DNA from: Fictibacillus sp. FJAT-27399
Lineage (GTDB): Bacteria > Bacillota > Bacilli > Bacillales > Fictibacillaceae
Assembly (NCBI RefSeq): GCF_001510655.1
Contig: NZ_LMVC01000004.1
Coordinates: 1-45,647 of the forward strand
Direction: 5' to 3'
DNA: 45,647 bases
The notes beneath the pieces were generated by a model that worked only from the letters and a program-made list of their open reading frames with translations, was not told the DNA's origin and searched no databases. Positions 20,803 to 27,556 of the stretch are shown here, piece after piece (position 1 is the first letter of the stretch; each line of letters starts with the position of its first letter). The position numbers and the translations under genes are program-made.

Positions 20803-20980
20803 GTTGATTGGAGTGGAAGGTGCGAGACTCCTCGAAAATGAATTTCACATTTTCCTCGTGCGATATAACGCTGCCGAAGCCTTCCTTGTCCTGCGGGGGA
20901 AGCGGGACAGGTGAGACCCACAGGCGCTGTCGCCGGTAAGGCTCAGCGCGGAAAGCGAGAATCCTGTAACGGAAATCAAC
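20803..20980 (+). repeat. Dispersed repeat, copy 1 (with 60-bp insert)
   Basis: The element runs from GTTGATTGGAGTGGAAGG to CGGAAATCAAC, so its ends are inverted repeats (GTTGATT/AATCAAC). It shares GTGCGAGACTCCT, CGCGGAAAGCGAG and ATCCTG-AACGGAAATCAAC with copies at 26641, 42775 and 45447. Bases 20833-20892 are a 60-bp insertion flanked by TCCT, identical in place to copy 4. There is no coding capacity; reading frames through it on the minus strand are chance. It fills most of the spo0J-DUF554 gap. Confidence 0.85.
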
Positions 20981-21071
20981 CACTCCTAAGGCAACAAAGG
21001 TTACGAAAACAGACTTAGATTTTAAGCTTGAAAACGCAGCTTGTACATTAGATGAAAAGGCGGGAAAGACA

Positions 21072-21806
21072 TTGGCATTATTAGGGACTTTGGTAAACGG
21101 CCTTGCAATAGTAATCGGAAGCTTGCTTGGCTTGTTCTGGCGGAATATACCCGAAAAAACAAAAGTGACGATCATGCAGGCGATGGGGCTTGCAGTCATT
21201 ATTCTCGGAATCGGCATGGGGCTGAAAAGCAAACAGTTTTTAATCGTGATTGCCAGTCTTGCCATCGGAGGCGTTCTTGGCGAACGGCTGGATCTTGAAG
21301 GAAAGCTTGGCCAACTGGGCGACTGGCTTGAAAAGAAGCTGGGCGGGAAAGAAAAAGGGGGTATAGCAAATGCGTTTGTTACAGCAACCCTCGTCTTTGT
21401 CATAGGCGCAATGTCCATTGTAGGTGCTCTGGACAGCGGACTAAGACATGACCATGCCGTACTCTATACGAAAGCCCTGATCGATGGATTTTGTGCTATC
21501 TTTTTTACGTCGGCTTTAGGAGTCGGTGTGATATTTTCAGCCGTTCCTGTAATACTGTATCAAGGAATTATTGCCTTGTTTGCTACCCAGATCGACCGAA
21601 TCGTCCCTGCTGATCTAATGAAGCAGATGATTGTGGAAATTACGGGTACAGGAGGGATCATGATTCTGGCCATTGGCTTGAATATCCTGGGATTAACCAA
21701 AATAAGGGTAGCCAACCTCCTCCCTGCGCTTCTCTTTACGATCACCATCGTTAGTATCGTTTACTATTGGGACAAGCTTTCTGGTTTTGCCGGGAATTTA
21801 ATTTAA
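21072..21806 (+). CDS. DUF554 family membrane protein
   Basis: This 244-residue, very hydrophobic protein has about six to seven predicted membrane segments (for example GTLVNGLAIVIGSLLGLFW near the start, then AMGLAVIILGIGMGL and FVTATLVFVIGAMSIVGAL). The conserved GALDSGLRHDHAVLYTKALIDG pattern marks the DUF554 (YdfK/YqgA-like) family. Its function is not established; transport has been suggested. The start is TTG at 21072, giving the family N-terminus MALLGTLVNG with a GGGAAAG site. It occupies the position between spo0J and yyaC held by yyaB in B. subtilis and faces yyaC across a shared terminator. Confidence 0.85.
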   Translation: MALLGTLVNGLAIVIGSLLGLFWRNIPEKTKVTIMQAMGLAVIILGIGMGLKSKQFLIVIASLAIGGVLGERLDLEGKLGQLGDWLEKKLGGKEKGGIANAFVTATLVFVIGAMSIVGALDSGLRHDHAVLYTKALIDGFCAIFFTSALGVGVIFSAVPVILYQGIIALFATQIDRIVPADLMKQMIVEITGTGGIMILAIGLNILGLTKIRVANLLPALLFTITIVSIVYYWDKLSGFAGNLI

Positions 21807-21841
21807 AAAAGCTGTTCAGGATATCCTGAACAGTTTTTTTT
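21805..21841. terminator. Bidirectional terminator between DUF554 gene and yyaC
   Basis: CTGTTCAGGAT and ATCCTGAACAG are a perfect palindrome with AAAAAAG before and eight T after, serving the convergent genes on both strands. Confidence 0.9.
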
Positions 21842-22463
21842 ATTGAATGTTATAAAGATCGTCTTTGATTGGAAGGGTTGAAATATTCTTCTTTACCCGA
21901 TGGCTCATTGAGGCGAAATAAAGGGAATCTGCAATAAGTTCGGCCATTTTCATGACGACGCTCAACCGGGTATTCTGAAGTACGAAATATTCCATGAATC
22001 CGCTGACATTTACAATTCCTGTCATATGCATATCTCCTACCGGAGGAAGTTCTTTATTCACGCCTGCTCCCGGTTTAACCGGTCCATCTCCAATTGAGAT
22101 CATCCCGACATGATTCAGCTTTCCAAGGCAGGCATCAATACCGATGATATAAGCGTTTGGATGATTTTTTTCAATCATTTTAAGTTTGTCTGAGAGGTTT
22201 ACAGCGTGAACAGGTTCATCCAGTGTTCCGTACACATGGAAGGGAAATGCTTTTATCGCATGAAGTTTAGTGCCTACAAGAGGACCTAATGCATCGCCAG
22301 TGGATCGATCTGTCCCGATGCAAACCACCACTACGGGAGTTGTTTGCGTGTTAGGAAGAAGGTTCCCAATTTTTTCAGTAATGACCATGCATGCATCTTT
22401 TTCCTCGTGGTGCAATTTATATTGAAAAAGCTTGTCGGGAACGAGCTTCCTTTTAAGGAACAT
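21840..22463 (-). CDS. yyaC: Spore protein YyaC (DUF1256, GPR-protease-like)
   Basis: This 207-residue protein matches YyaC, a sporulation-associated relative of the germination protease fold. The patterns are VVVCIGTDRSTGDALGPLVG, HAVNLSDKL, and IGIDACLGKLNHVGMISIGDGPVKPGAGV-KELPPVGD, including the conserved GTDRSTGD and DACLG acidic residues. The start is the ATG at 22463, 8 bases after AAGGAG. The upstream GTG (22472) overlaps that site and is not used. It is one of the few genes here that face oriC, which fits separate, sporulation-specific expression. Confidence 0.92.
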   Translation of the reverse strand: MFLKRKLVPDKLFQYKLHHEEKDACMVITEKIGNLLPNTQTTPVVVVCIGTDRSTGDALGPLVGTKLHAIKAFPFHVYGTLDEPVHAVNLSDKLKMIEKNHPNAYIIGIDACLGKLNHVGMISIGDGPVKPGAGVNKELPPVGDMHMTGIVNVSGFMEYFVLQNTRLSVVMKMAELIADSLYFASMSHRVKKNISTLPIKDDLYNIQ

Positions 22464-22492
22464 AGAATCCACTCCTTTAAAATGTTACTACC

Positions 22493-22522
22493 AGTATACG
22501 GACTAAATGGCAATACTATACA
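22493..22522 (-). promoter_or_regulatory. Possible sporulation-sigma promoter of yyaC
   Basis: The minus strand has TGTATA, a 17-base spacer and GTATACT, about 30 bases ahead of the yyaC start. This loosely resembles forespore (sigma-G-like) promoters. A sigma-A reading with TTGCCA and TAGTAA is also possible. The rest of the gap 22530-22719 shows nothing recognisable. Confidence 0.28.
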
Positions 22523-22719
22523 TTGTGAAGCGGGTTACGAGATGCATTTTTTATTAAAGCAGGAAAGGGGTCAAGCTGTTTTTTTTTGAAAAAATATAAC
22601 TGTGGCAAGCACTGACATTTGCCTGGCAGCTAAACTGCTTAATTTAGGGTTAAGGGTTTTATACCCCCTTCGGCCTCTTTTTAACCAGTGCAGATGGAGA
22701 GAAGAATTAGTTTTATTCG

Positions 22720-22748
22720 TTGAAAGTTCAACCGAAATTGGGTACATT
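22720..22748 (+). promoter_or_regulatory. Promoter of the MscS-family gene
   Basis: TTGAAA (22720-22725), a 17-base spacer and TACATT (22743-22748) make a good sigma-A promoter 37 bases before the GTG start. Confidence 0.6.
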
Positions 22749-22785
22749 AATGCATAGTTAAGAACATTATGGAGGTTGGAATCGA

Positions 22786-23664
22786 GTGGAACTACTCAGT
22801 GTGATCCATCAGGCAGAGGATATTTATAAGCAGGTAGGGAATGGAGATTTATGGATTAACCTTGGCATGAAAGTGCTTAAGATTGCCGCCATAATCTTTG
22901 GCTCTGTCATTGTCGTGAAAATTGTACGTGCAGCCATATCCAATGTTTTTAAAATTCGAATGAAGAGCCCGCTTAGAATGTCGGAGCGGCGTGAGAACAC
23001 ACTTATTCGGCTTTTAGACAATGTAGCAGCTTATCTTATTTATTTCATCGCTATGCTAATGATTTTGAGCGAATTCAATATAGATGTGAAGGCATTGCTC
23101 GCAGGTGCCGGTGTGGTTGGACTAGCCATCGGTTTTGGCGCACAGAACCTGGTGAAAGACGTAATTACCGGATTCTTTATCATTTTTGAACAGCAATTTG
23201 CGGTAGGGGATTTTGTGAGAATCAATAACTTTGAAGGAACCGTCGAGGAGATCGGCCTTCGTACGACCAAATTGAAACAATGGACAGGAGAGCTGCATAT
23301 CCTTCCGAACTCATCCATAATGGAAGTGACCAATTTTTCCATTCATAACAGTGTCGCAGTCGTTGATGTCAGTATCGCTTATGAAGAAGACATCGACAAA
23401 GCCCAGGCAATCATTGAAGATGTGGTAAGAGAGAAAACACCAGAATACCCTGAAATGGTCGCTGAACCAGAAGTTCTTGGCATCCAGGCTGTCGGCACGA
23501 CCGAAATTGTCATCAGGGTAACAGCCGAAGTGCTTCCCATGACACATTTTAAAGTGGCAAGAGAGCTCAAGAAAGCGATTAAGATCAAACTGGATGAAGA
23601 AGGCATCGAATTGCCTTATCAGAAGCTGGTTTCCTATCACAAAACTACGGTATCCGAGACTTAA
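22786..23664 (+). CDS. Small-conductance mechanosensitive channel (MscS family)
   Basis: This 292-residue channel protein has three membrane segments (about residues 25-50, 75-95 and 100-130). The third is the glycine/alanine-rich pore helix LLAGAGVVGLAIGFGAQNLVKDVITGFFII, shown here in part, followed by the beta-domain motif QFAVGDFVRINNFEGTVEEIGLR and LPNSSI. Such channels open under membrane tension to release solutes on osmotic downshock. The GTG start has a GGAGG site 10 bases upstream. It is followed by the DUF951 gene, and the pair is probably co-transcribed. Confidence 0.93.
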   Translation: MELLSVIHQAEDIYKQVGNGDLWINLGMKVLKIAAIIFGSVIVVKIVRAAISNVFKIRMKSPLRMSERRENTLIRLLDNVAAYLIYFIAMLMILSEFNIDVKALLAGAGVVGLAIGFGAQNLVKDVITGFFIIFEQQFAVGDFVRINNFEGTVEEIGLRTTKLKQWTGELHILPNSSIMEVTNFSIHNSVAVVDVSIAYEEDIDKAQAIIEDVVREKTPEYPEMVAEPEVLGIQAVGTTEIVIRVTAEVLPMTHFKVARELKKAIKIKLDEEGIELPYQKLVSYHKTTVSET

Positions 23665-23739
23665 TATATAAAGCCGTTGTCTCAAGACGATTTTCTCTAT
23701 AAAATAGAAAAAAAGCGAATGTCTGGGGGAGTGAACGAC

Positions 23740-23937
23740 TTGGAAGGTAAAGAATTTTTTTTAAACGACGAAGTAGAAATGAAAAAACCTCACCCATGCG
23801 GTACGAACCGCTGGAAGATCATCCGTATGGGGGCTGATATCCGAATCAAATGCATGGGATGTCAGCACAGTGTTTTGATCCCCAGAAAAGATTTTGTTAA
23901 AAAACTGAAAAAAGTGCTCGTTTCACATCAGGAGTAA
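23740..23937 (+). CDS. yyzM: DUF951 zinc-ribbon-like protein YyzM
   Basis: This 65-residue protein of unknown function has the conserved core VEMKKPHPCGTNRWKIIRMG followed by DIRIKCMGCQHSVLIPR. Three cysteines (one in CGTN and a CxxC-like C-M-G-C pair) suggest metal binding. The start is TTG at 23740, 8 bases after GGGGGAG, matching the family length. Longer starts (TTG 23677, GTG 23731) either lack a site or overlap it. It sits between mscS and ychF as in other Bacillaceae. Confidence 0.85.
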   Translation: MEGKEFFLNDEVEMKKPHPCGTNRWKIIRMGADIRIKCMGCQHSVLIPRKDFVKKLKKVLVSHQE

Positions 23938-23950
23938 GAGACAGACACAG

Positions 23951-23966
23951 CGTTCCACGTGAAACA
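23951..23966. other. parS site 3 (one mismatch)
   Basis: CGTTCCACGTGAAACA matches the parS consensus TGTTNCACGTGAAACA at 15 of 16 bases; only the first base differs. It lies between yyzM and its terminator, about 3.4 kb from the site in spo0J. Confidence 0.8.
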
Positions 23967-23972
23967 TCAGTA

Positions 23973-24004
23973 ACAGAACCGGCAATTCCGGTTCTGTTTT
24001 TTTT
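23973..24004 (+). terminator. Terminator after yyzM
   Basis: ACAGAACCGG and CCGGTTCTGT form a 10-bp stem with a 5-base loop followed by eight T. Confidence 0.9.
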
Positions 24005-24077
24005 GTGATTACCAGCTCCAGTTCTTGCTGGAAATTATCAGTGGGCTTGCCGCTCTTCTTACTTTGGCGGGTTCAAC

Positions 24078-24106
24078 TTGTTTTTTATCTGCTGACACCC
24101 TATAAT
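24078..24106 (+). promoter_or_regulatory. ychF promoter
   Basis: TTGTTT (24078-24083), a 17-base spacer and a perfect TATAAT (24101-24106) lie 76 bases ahead of the ychF start. Confidence 0.65.
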
Positions 24107-24182
24107 TATGAAAGATGTGCAAACAAGTATGGAACGACAAAATATATAATCAAATTGATGAGATCAATGAGGAGTGGAATAT

Positions 24183-25280
24183 ATGGCTTTAACAACTGGG
24201 ATTGTCGGTCTTCCCAATGTAGGGAAATCGACGCTTTTTAATGCCATCACGCAAGCCGGGGCTGAATCAGCCAACTATCCGTTTTGTACGATTGACCCGA
24301 ACGTAGGAATTGTTGAGGTGCCGGATGACCGTCTGCACAAGCTGACCGAGATGGTCCAGCCTAAAAAAGTAGTGCCGACAGCCTTTGAATTTACAGATAT
24401 CGCCGGAATCGTAAAAGGCGCGAGCAAAGGTGAGGGACTTGGAAACAAGTTCTTGTCACATATCCGCCAGGTGGACGCTATTCTTCAAGTTGTCCGCTGT
24501 TTTGAAGACGAAAACATCACTCACGTTTCCGGAAAAGTCGATCCGATCGATGATATTGAAGTCATCAATCTGGAATTGATTTTTGCAGACATGGAGACGG
24601 TGGATAAGCGGATTGTCCGTGTTGAGAAACTGGCCAAGTCAAAGGACAAAGAAGCCGTTGCTGAATTCAGTGTTCTTGTAAAAATTAAGGATGCGCTTTT
24701 AAATGAATTGCCTGCAAGAAGCGTCGAACTTACGCCGGAAGAAAAGAAAATCGTTTATGGACTGCATCTGCTGACCATGAAACCGATTCTTTATGCTGCG
24801 AATGTAAGTGAAGAAGACTTGCTGGAAGGCGGAAACGAGCATGTTGAGAAGGTAAGAGAATATGCTACCCGTGAACATGCTGAGGTTATCGTTATCTGTG
24901 CAAAGATCGAAGAAGAGATCGCAGAGCTTGACGGCGACGAGAAAAAAGCATTTTTGGAAGAGCTGGGCATCAAGGAAGCGGGTCTTGATCAATTGATTCG
25001 TGCTTCATACTCATTGCTTGGCCTGGCTACGTATTTTACAGCCGGAGTTCAAGAGGTCCGTGCATGGACATTCCGAAAAGGCATGAAAGCTCCGCAATGT
25101 GCCGGGATCATCCATACAGACTTTGAACGCGGGTTCATCCGTGCTGAAGTTGTAGCATATGATGATCTGACGGCTGCTGGAAACATGGCAGCAGCGAAGG
25201 AAAAAGGAAAAGTAAGGCTGGAAGGTAAAGAATACGAAATGAAAGACGGAGATGTCGTTCACTTCCGCTTTAATGTTTAA
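24183..25280 (+). CDS. ychF: Redox-regulated ATPase YchF (YyaF, Obg-family)
   Basis: This 365-residue P-loop protein of the Obg/HflX-like group prefers ATP. Visible are GLPNVGKSTLFNAIT, the switch region FTDIAGIVKGASKGEGLGNKF, a NVSEED segment in the place of the usual NKxD guanine-binding motif, and the C-terminal TGS domain (VRAWTFRKGMKAPQCAG ... DGDVVHFRFNV). It associates with ribosomes and is linked to stress responses. The start is the ATG at 24183, 7 bases after AGGAG; the GTG at 24174 is inside the site. The length matches B. subtilis YyaF (366). Confidence 0.96.
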   Translation: MALTTGIVGLPNVGKSTLFNAITQAGAESANYPFCTIDPNVGIVEVPDDRLHKLTEMVQPKKVVPTAFEFTDIAGIVKGASKGEGLGNKFLSHIRQVDAILQVVRCFEDENITHVSGKVDPIDDIEVINLELIFADMETVDKRIVRVEKLAKSKDKEAVAEFSVLVKIKDALLNELPARSVELTPEEKKIVYGLHLLTMKPILYAANVSEEDLLEGGNEHVEKVREYATREHAEVIVICAKIEEEIAELDGDEKKAFLEELGIKEAGLDQLIRASYSLLGLATYFTAGVQEVRAWTFRKGMKAPQCAGIIHTDFERGFIRAEVVAYDDLTAAGNMAAAKEKGKVRLEGKEYEMKDGDVVHFRFNV

Positions 25281-25298
25281 TAGATAAAGATAGAATCC

Positions 25299-25329
25299 GG
25301 GAAAAAGCTGAATGCTTTTTCCTTTTTTT
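25299..25329 (+). terminator. Terminator after ychF
   Basis: GGGAAAAAGC and GCTTTTTCC form the stem (5-base loop) followed by seven T. Confidence 0.82.
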
Positions 25330-25338
25330 ATTCATGTC

Positions 25339-25367
25339 TTGTGTTTCGCTAGAGTTTTTGCTATAAT
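25339..25367 (+). promoter_or_regulatory. rpsF operon promoter
   Basis: TTGTGT (25339-25344), a 17-base spacer and TATAAT (25362-25367), with the extended TGC just before the -10, give a strong promoter for rpsF-ssb-rpsR. Confidence 0.75.
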
Positions 25368-25410
25368 TCTTTATTGTGAGTAATTATCGATTTTTATTGA
25401 AATGTTGATA

Positions 25411-25457
25411 GTTTACTCCTTGCCCTATTGTTGGGCCGTTTAGACCAAAAGGAGGTG
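25411..25457 (+). promoter_or_regulatory. Candidate S6:S18 autoregulatory leader
   Basis: Upstream of rpsF, GCCC (25422-25425) and GGGC (25433-25436) form a small hairpin immediately followed by CCGTTTA. An outer CTCC (25416-25419) can pair with GGAG of the rpsF ribosome site (25451-25454). A hairpin with an exposed CCG is the hallmark of the known S6:S18 leader motif, in which the S6-S18 complex represses its own operon. Confidence 0.6.
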
Positions 25458-25463
25458 ACCGGA

Positions 25464-25751
25464 ATGAAAAAGTACGAAATCATGTACATCGTCCGTCCAA
25501 ATCTTGAAGAGGATGCTCTTACATCTGTTAAAGAAAGAGCGAAGACTATCCTTACTGATAATGGTGCGGAAATCGCTAACGAGAAAGAAATGGGTAAAAA
25601 GCGTCTAGCCTATGAAATCAACGACCATCGTGATGGCTATTACACGCTTTTAAGCGTAAATGCTCCTGTTGAAGCGATCAATGAATTCGACCGTCTTATG
25701 AAGATCAACGAAGATGTTCTTCGTTTCATGACAATTGCAGACGCGAGATAA
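25464..25751 (+). CDS. rpsF: 30S ribosomal protein S6
   Basis: This 95-residue protein ([19 protein letters not shown] ... [18 protein letters not shown]) pairs with S18 on the platform of the small subunit. The ATG at 25464 follows a strong AAAGGAGGTG site. The frame is open upstream to 25428, but that part lies in the leader. First gene of rpsF-ssb-rpsR. Confidence 0.98.
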   Translation: MKKYEIMYIVRPNLEEDALTSVKERAKTILTDNGAEIANEKEMGKKRLAYEINDHRDGYYTLLSVNAPVEAINEFDRLMKINEDVLRFMTIADAR

Positions 25752-25776
25752 TTTTTAACTTTGAGGAGAGGTTCTT

Positions 25777-26286
25777 ATGCTAAATCGTGTAATCCTTGTT
25801 GGACGTTTAACGAAGGACCCGGAATTACGCTATACTCCAAACGGTGTGGCTGTTGCTAACTTTACACTGGCAGTAAATCGAGCATTTACGAATCAGCAAG
25901 GTGAACGCGAAGCAGATTTCATCAACTGTGTAATCTGGCGCAAGCCGGCTGAGAATGTGGCTAACTTCCTTAAAAAGGGGTCACTTGCCGGAGTAGACGG
26001 GCGCGTTCAGACACGCTCTTATGATAACAACCAAGGTCAGCGTGTTTACGTGACCGAAGTCATGGCAGAAAGTGTTCAATTCTTGGAGCCGAAGAATGCG
26101 AACGCCGGCGGAGGACAGCAGCAATACCAAAGCCAGGGCGGGAACAACTTTGGCGGACCATCAGGTGACCGCGGTTATGGCCAGCAGCAACAGCAGCAGA
26201 GCCAAAAGCGCAATAACTTTAATGATGATCCATTTGCCAATGATGGCACTCCAATCGACATCTCTGATGACGATTTGCCATTCTAA
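25777..26286 (+). CDS. ssb: Single-stranded DNA-binding protein SSB
   Basis: This 169-residue SSB has the OB-fold domain in the first 110 residues ([23 protein letters not shown] ... [18 protein letters not shown]), a glycine/glutamine-rich flexible linker, and the acidic C-terminal tip ISDDDLPF that recruits replication and repair proteins. This is the full-length SsbA type. It lies between rpsF and rpsR, with its own GAGGAGA site. Confidence 0.98.
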   Translation: MLNRVILVGRLTKDPELRYTPNGVAVANFTLAVNRAFTNQQGEREADFINCVIWRKPAENVANFLKKGSLAGVDGRVQTRSYDNNQGQRVYVTEVMAESVQFLEPKNANAGGGQQQYQSQGGNNFGGPSGDRGYGQQQQQQSQKRNNFNDDPFANDGTPIDISDDDLPF

Positions 26287-26343
26287 GACAACACATATGT
26301 GATCGAATAAATATAAAATTCAACAAGAAGGAGGGAAATACTC

Positions 26344-26577
26344 ATGGCTGGACGTCGCGGTGGACGCCAAAAGCGTCGTAAGGTTTGTTTCTTCACTGTA
26401 AACAAAATCACTTACATCGACTACAAAGATGTAGATCTTCTTAAACGTTTCGTATCAGAACGCGGAAAGATTCTTCCTCGTCGTGTGACAGGAACATCTG
26501 CTAAATACCAACGTCAATTGACTCGTGCTATCAAACGTGCTCGTTTCATGGCGCTATTACCATACGTAACTGAATAG
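26344..26577 (+). CDS. rpsR: 30S ribosomal protein S18
   Basis: This 77-residue basic protein carries the S18 signature ([22 protein letters not shown]) and ends [13 protein letters not shown]. The N-terminus [15 protein letters not shown] includes one cysteine. An AGGAGG site precedes the ATG. Last gene of the S6-SSB-S18 operon. Confidence 0.98.
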   Translation: MAGRRGGRQKRRKVCFFTVNKITYIDYKDVDLLKRFVSERGKILPRRVTGTSAKYQRQLTRAIKRARFMALLPYVTE

Positions 26578-26589
26578 TATTCAGTCTTG

Positions 26590-26625
26590 AAGCACGGTAA
26601 AGATTACTCTTTGCTGTGCTTTTTG
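26590..26625 (+). terminator. Terminator after rpsR
   Basis: AAGCACGG-TAAAG and CTTTG-CTGTGCTT form an imperfect stem ending in TTTTT. Confidence 0.7.
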
Positions 26626-26640
26626 GTTTCACAAAAACAA

Positions 26641-26862
26641 CAAAAGGAGCTGTCCGGAAAGTCATAAACTGACCTTCTGGAAGCTCCTTTTGTTGAATCT
26701 TCAGTGACAAGTTGATTGTAGTGGAAGGTGCGAGACTCCTGCGGGGGTGGCGTTGCTGGTAAGACCAGGTAGGCGCTTGTGCCGTGGGGCTTACCGCACG
26801 CCCCGCGGAAAGCGAGCATCCTGAAACGGAAATCAACTGCTTCCAGATAGACAGCCTGTTTC
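26641..26862 (+). repeat. Dispersed repeat, copy 2 (complete form)
   Basis: This is a full copy in three parts. First is a terminator-like hairpin (26641-26692, arms around AAAAGGAGCT and AGCTCCTTTT with CATAAACTGACCTTCTGG inside). Second is the core 26711-26837 from GTTGATTGTAGTGG to CGGAAATCAAC. Third is a tail starting TGCTTCCAGATA. The core holds GC-rich self-complementary segments (for example around CCTGCGGGGG and CCCCGCGG). Copy 3 is its near mirror at 42775. Minus-strand frames here are not genes. It separates rpsR from ytoQ. Confidence 0.88.
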
Positions 26863-26904
26863 AAAGATAACGGCTTATTGTCAGCCGCTTTTTTATTACT
26901 GCTG

Positions 26905-27348
26905 TCAGCTTTCAAAGATGTAGGAAAGTGCCTGCATCGCCTGCTGAGGGGTTTCCACCACAAGGCTGGCTTTGCTGGACAGTTCTTTTAAAGGATGGTG
27001 AAGGGCTTCAGGCCTGATCAAAATGAGCGGCTTATGGAGCGAGGCTGCTCTGGCGGCATCCATGGCAGTGTTCCATTGTTTGTATTTTTCTCCGAAGAGA
27101 GCGACCACTACATCCGCCTTGTTGATCAAGATATCGGTACGCAGGTTATTGATGCTTGATGCAGCTTCGTCTTTAAAGATGGCGTTCGGCTGTTTGCCGA
27201 GGATCTCTTCTCCGATGTTGTCGGACCGTTCATGGTCTTCCATCGGGCCAACAAAGGTTAATGGAAGGTTCATTTCTTTTGCCTGAGATTTGATCTGTTC
27301 CCGCCAATCATCGTGAATCTGACCTGCCAAGTAAACTGTTAGTTCCAT
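26905..27348 (-). CDS. ytoQ: YtoQ family protein (nucleoside 2-deoxyribosyltransferase-like fold)
   Basis: This 147-residue protein aligns over its whole length with YtoQ of Bacillus: MELTVYLAGQIHDDWR, then LTFVGPMEDHERSDNIGEEILG, then ALFGEKYKQWNTAMDA and IRPEALHHPLKELS. The fold resembles nucleoside 2-deoxyribosyltransferases and SLOG-type nucleotide-binding proteins, but no activity is proven. The start is the ATG at 27348 after GGAGGAGA. It is a single gene on the minus strand between a repeat copy and yybS; in B. subtilis ytoQ is elsewhere, so it has been relocated or retained differently. Confidence 0.88.
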   Translation of the reverse strand: MELTVYLAGQIHDDWREQIKSQAKEMNLPLTFVGPMEDHERSDNIGEEILGKQPNAIFKDEAASSINNLRTDILINKADVVVALFGEKYKQWNTAMDAARAASLHKPLILIRPEALHHPLKELSSKASLVVETPQQAMQALSYIFES

Positions 27349-27461
27349 GCTATCTCCTCCTCTAAATCTAGAATACCGCATTCAGCCCGCCTGTAAACGG
27401 TTTGTCTGGTTCCATTATAACGGCCATCATGATAAGGTAGATACTGTTGTGTATGTTTTAT

Positions 27462-27491
27462 TTGGCACGATGGGGTTAAGCTAATTAATAT
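27462..27491 (+). promoter_or_regulatory. Candidate yybS promoter
   Basis: TTGGCA (27462-27467), an 18-base spacer and TAATAT (27486-27491) lie 65 bases before yybS in the divergent ytoQ-yybS gap. Confidence 0.42.
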
Positions 27492-27556
27492 AATTGGATT
27501 TACAGCAAATAATTTACTACAATAAAGACCGTAGGCAATAAAGCCAGAGGTGAACC

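Noticed and set aside
20780-21418. Minus-strand 212-codon open frame across the spo0J-DUF554 gap
   Set aside because: It runs through repeat copy 1 and antisense to the DUF554 gene, has no ribosome site and no family resemblance; it is a by-product of the GC-rich repeat.
22530-22719. Riboswitch or small RNA in the yyaC-mscS gap
   Set aside because: No recognisable aptamer, hairpin pair or terminator was found; only a promoter at its right end.
26546-26963. Two minus-strand frames (96 and 119 codons) after rpsR
   Set aside because: Both are translations of repeat copy 2 and the ytoQ 3' end in other frames, with no ribosome site.
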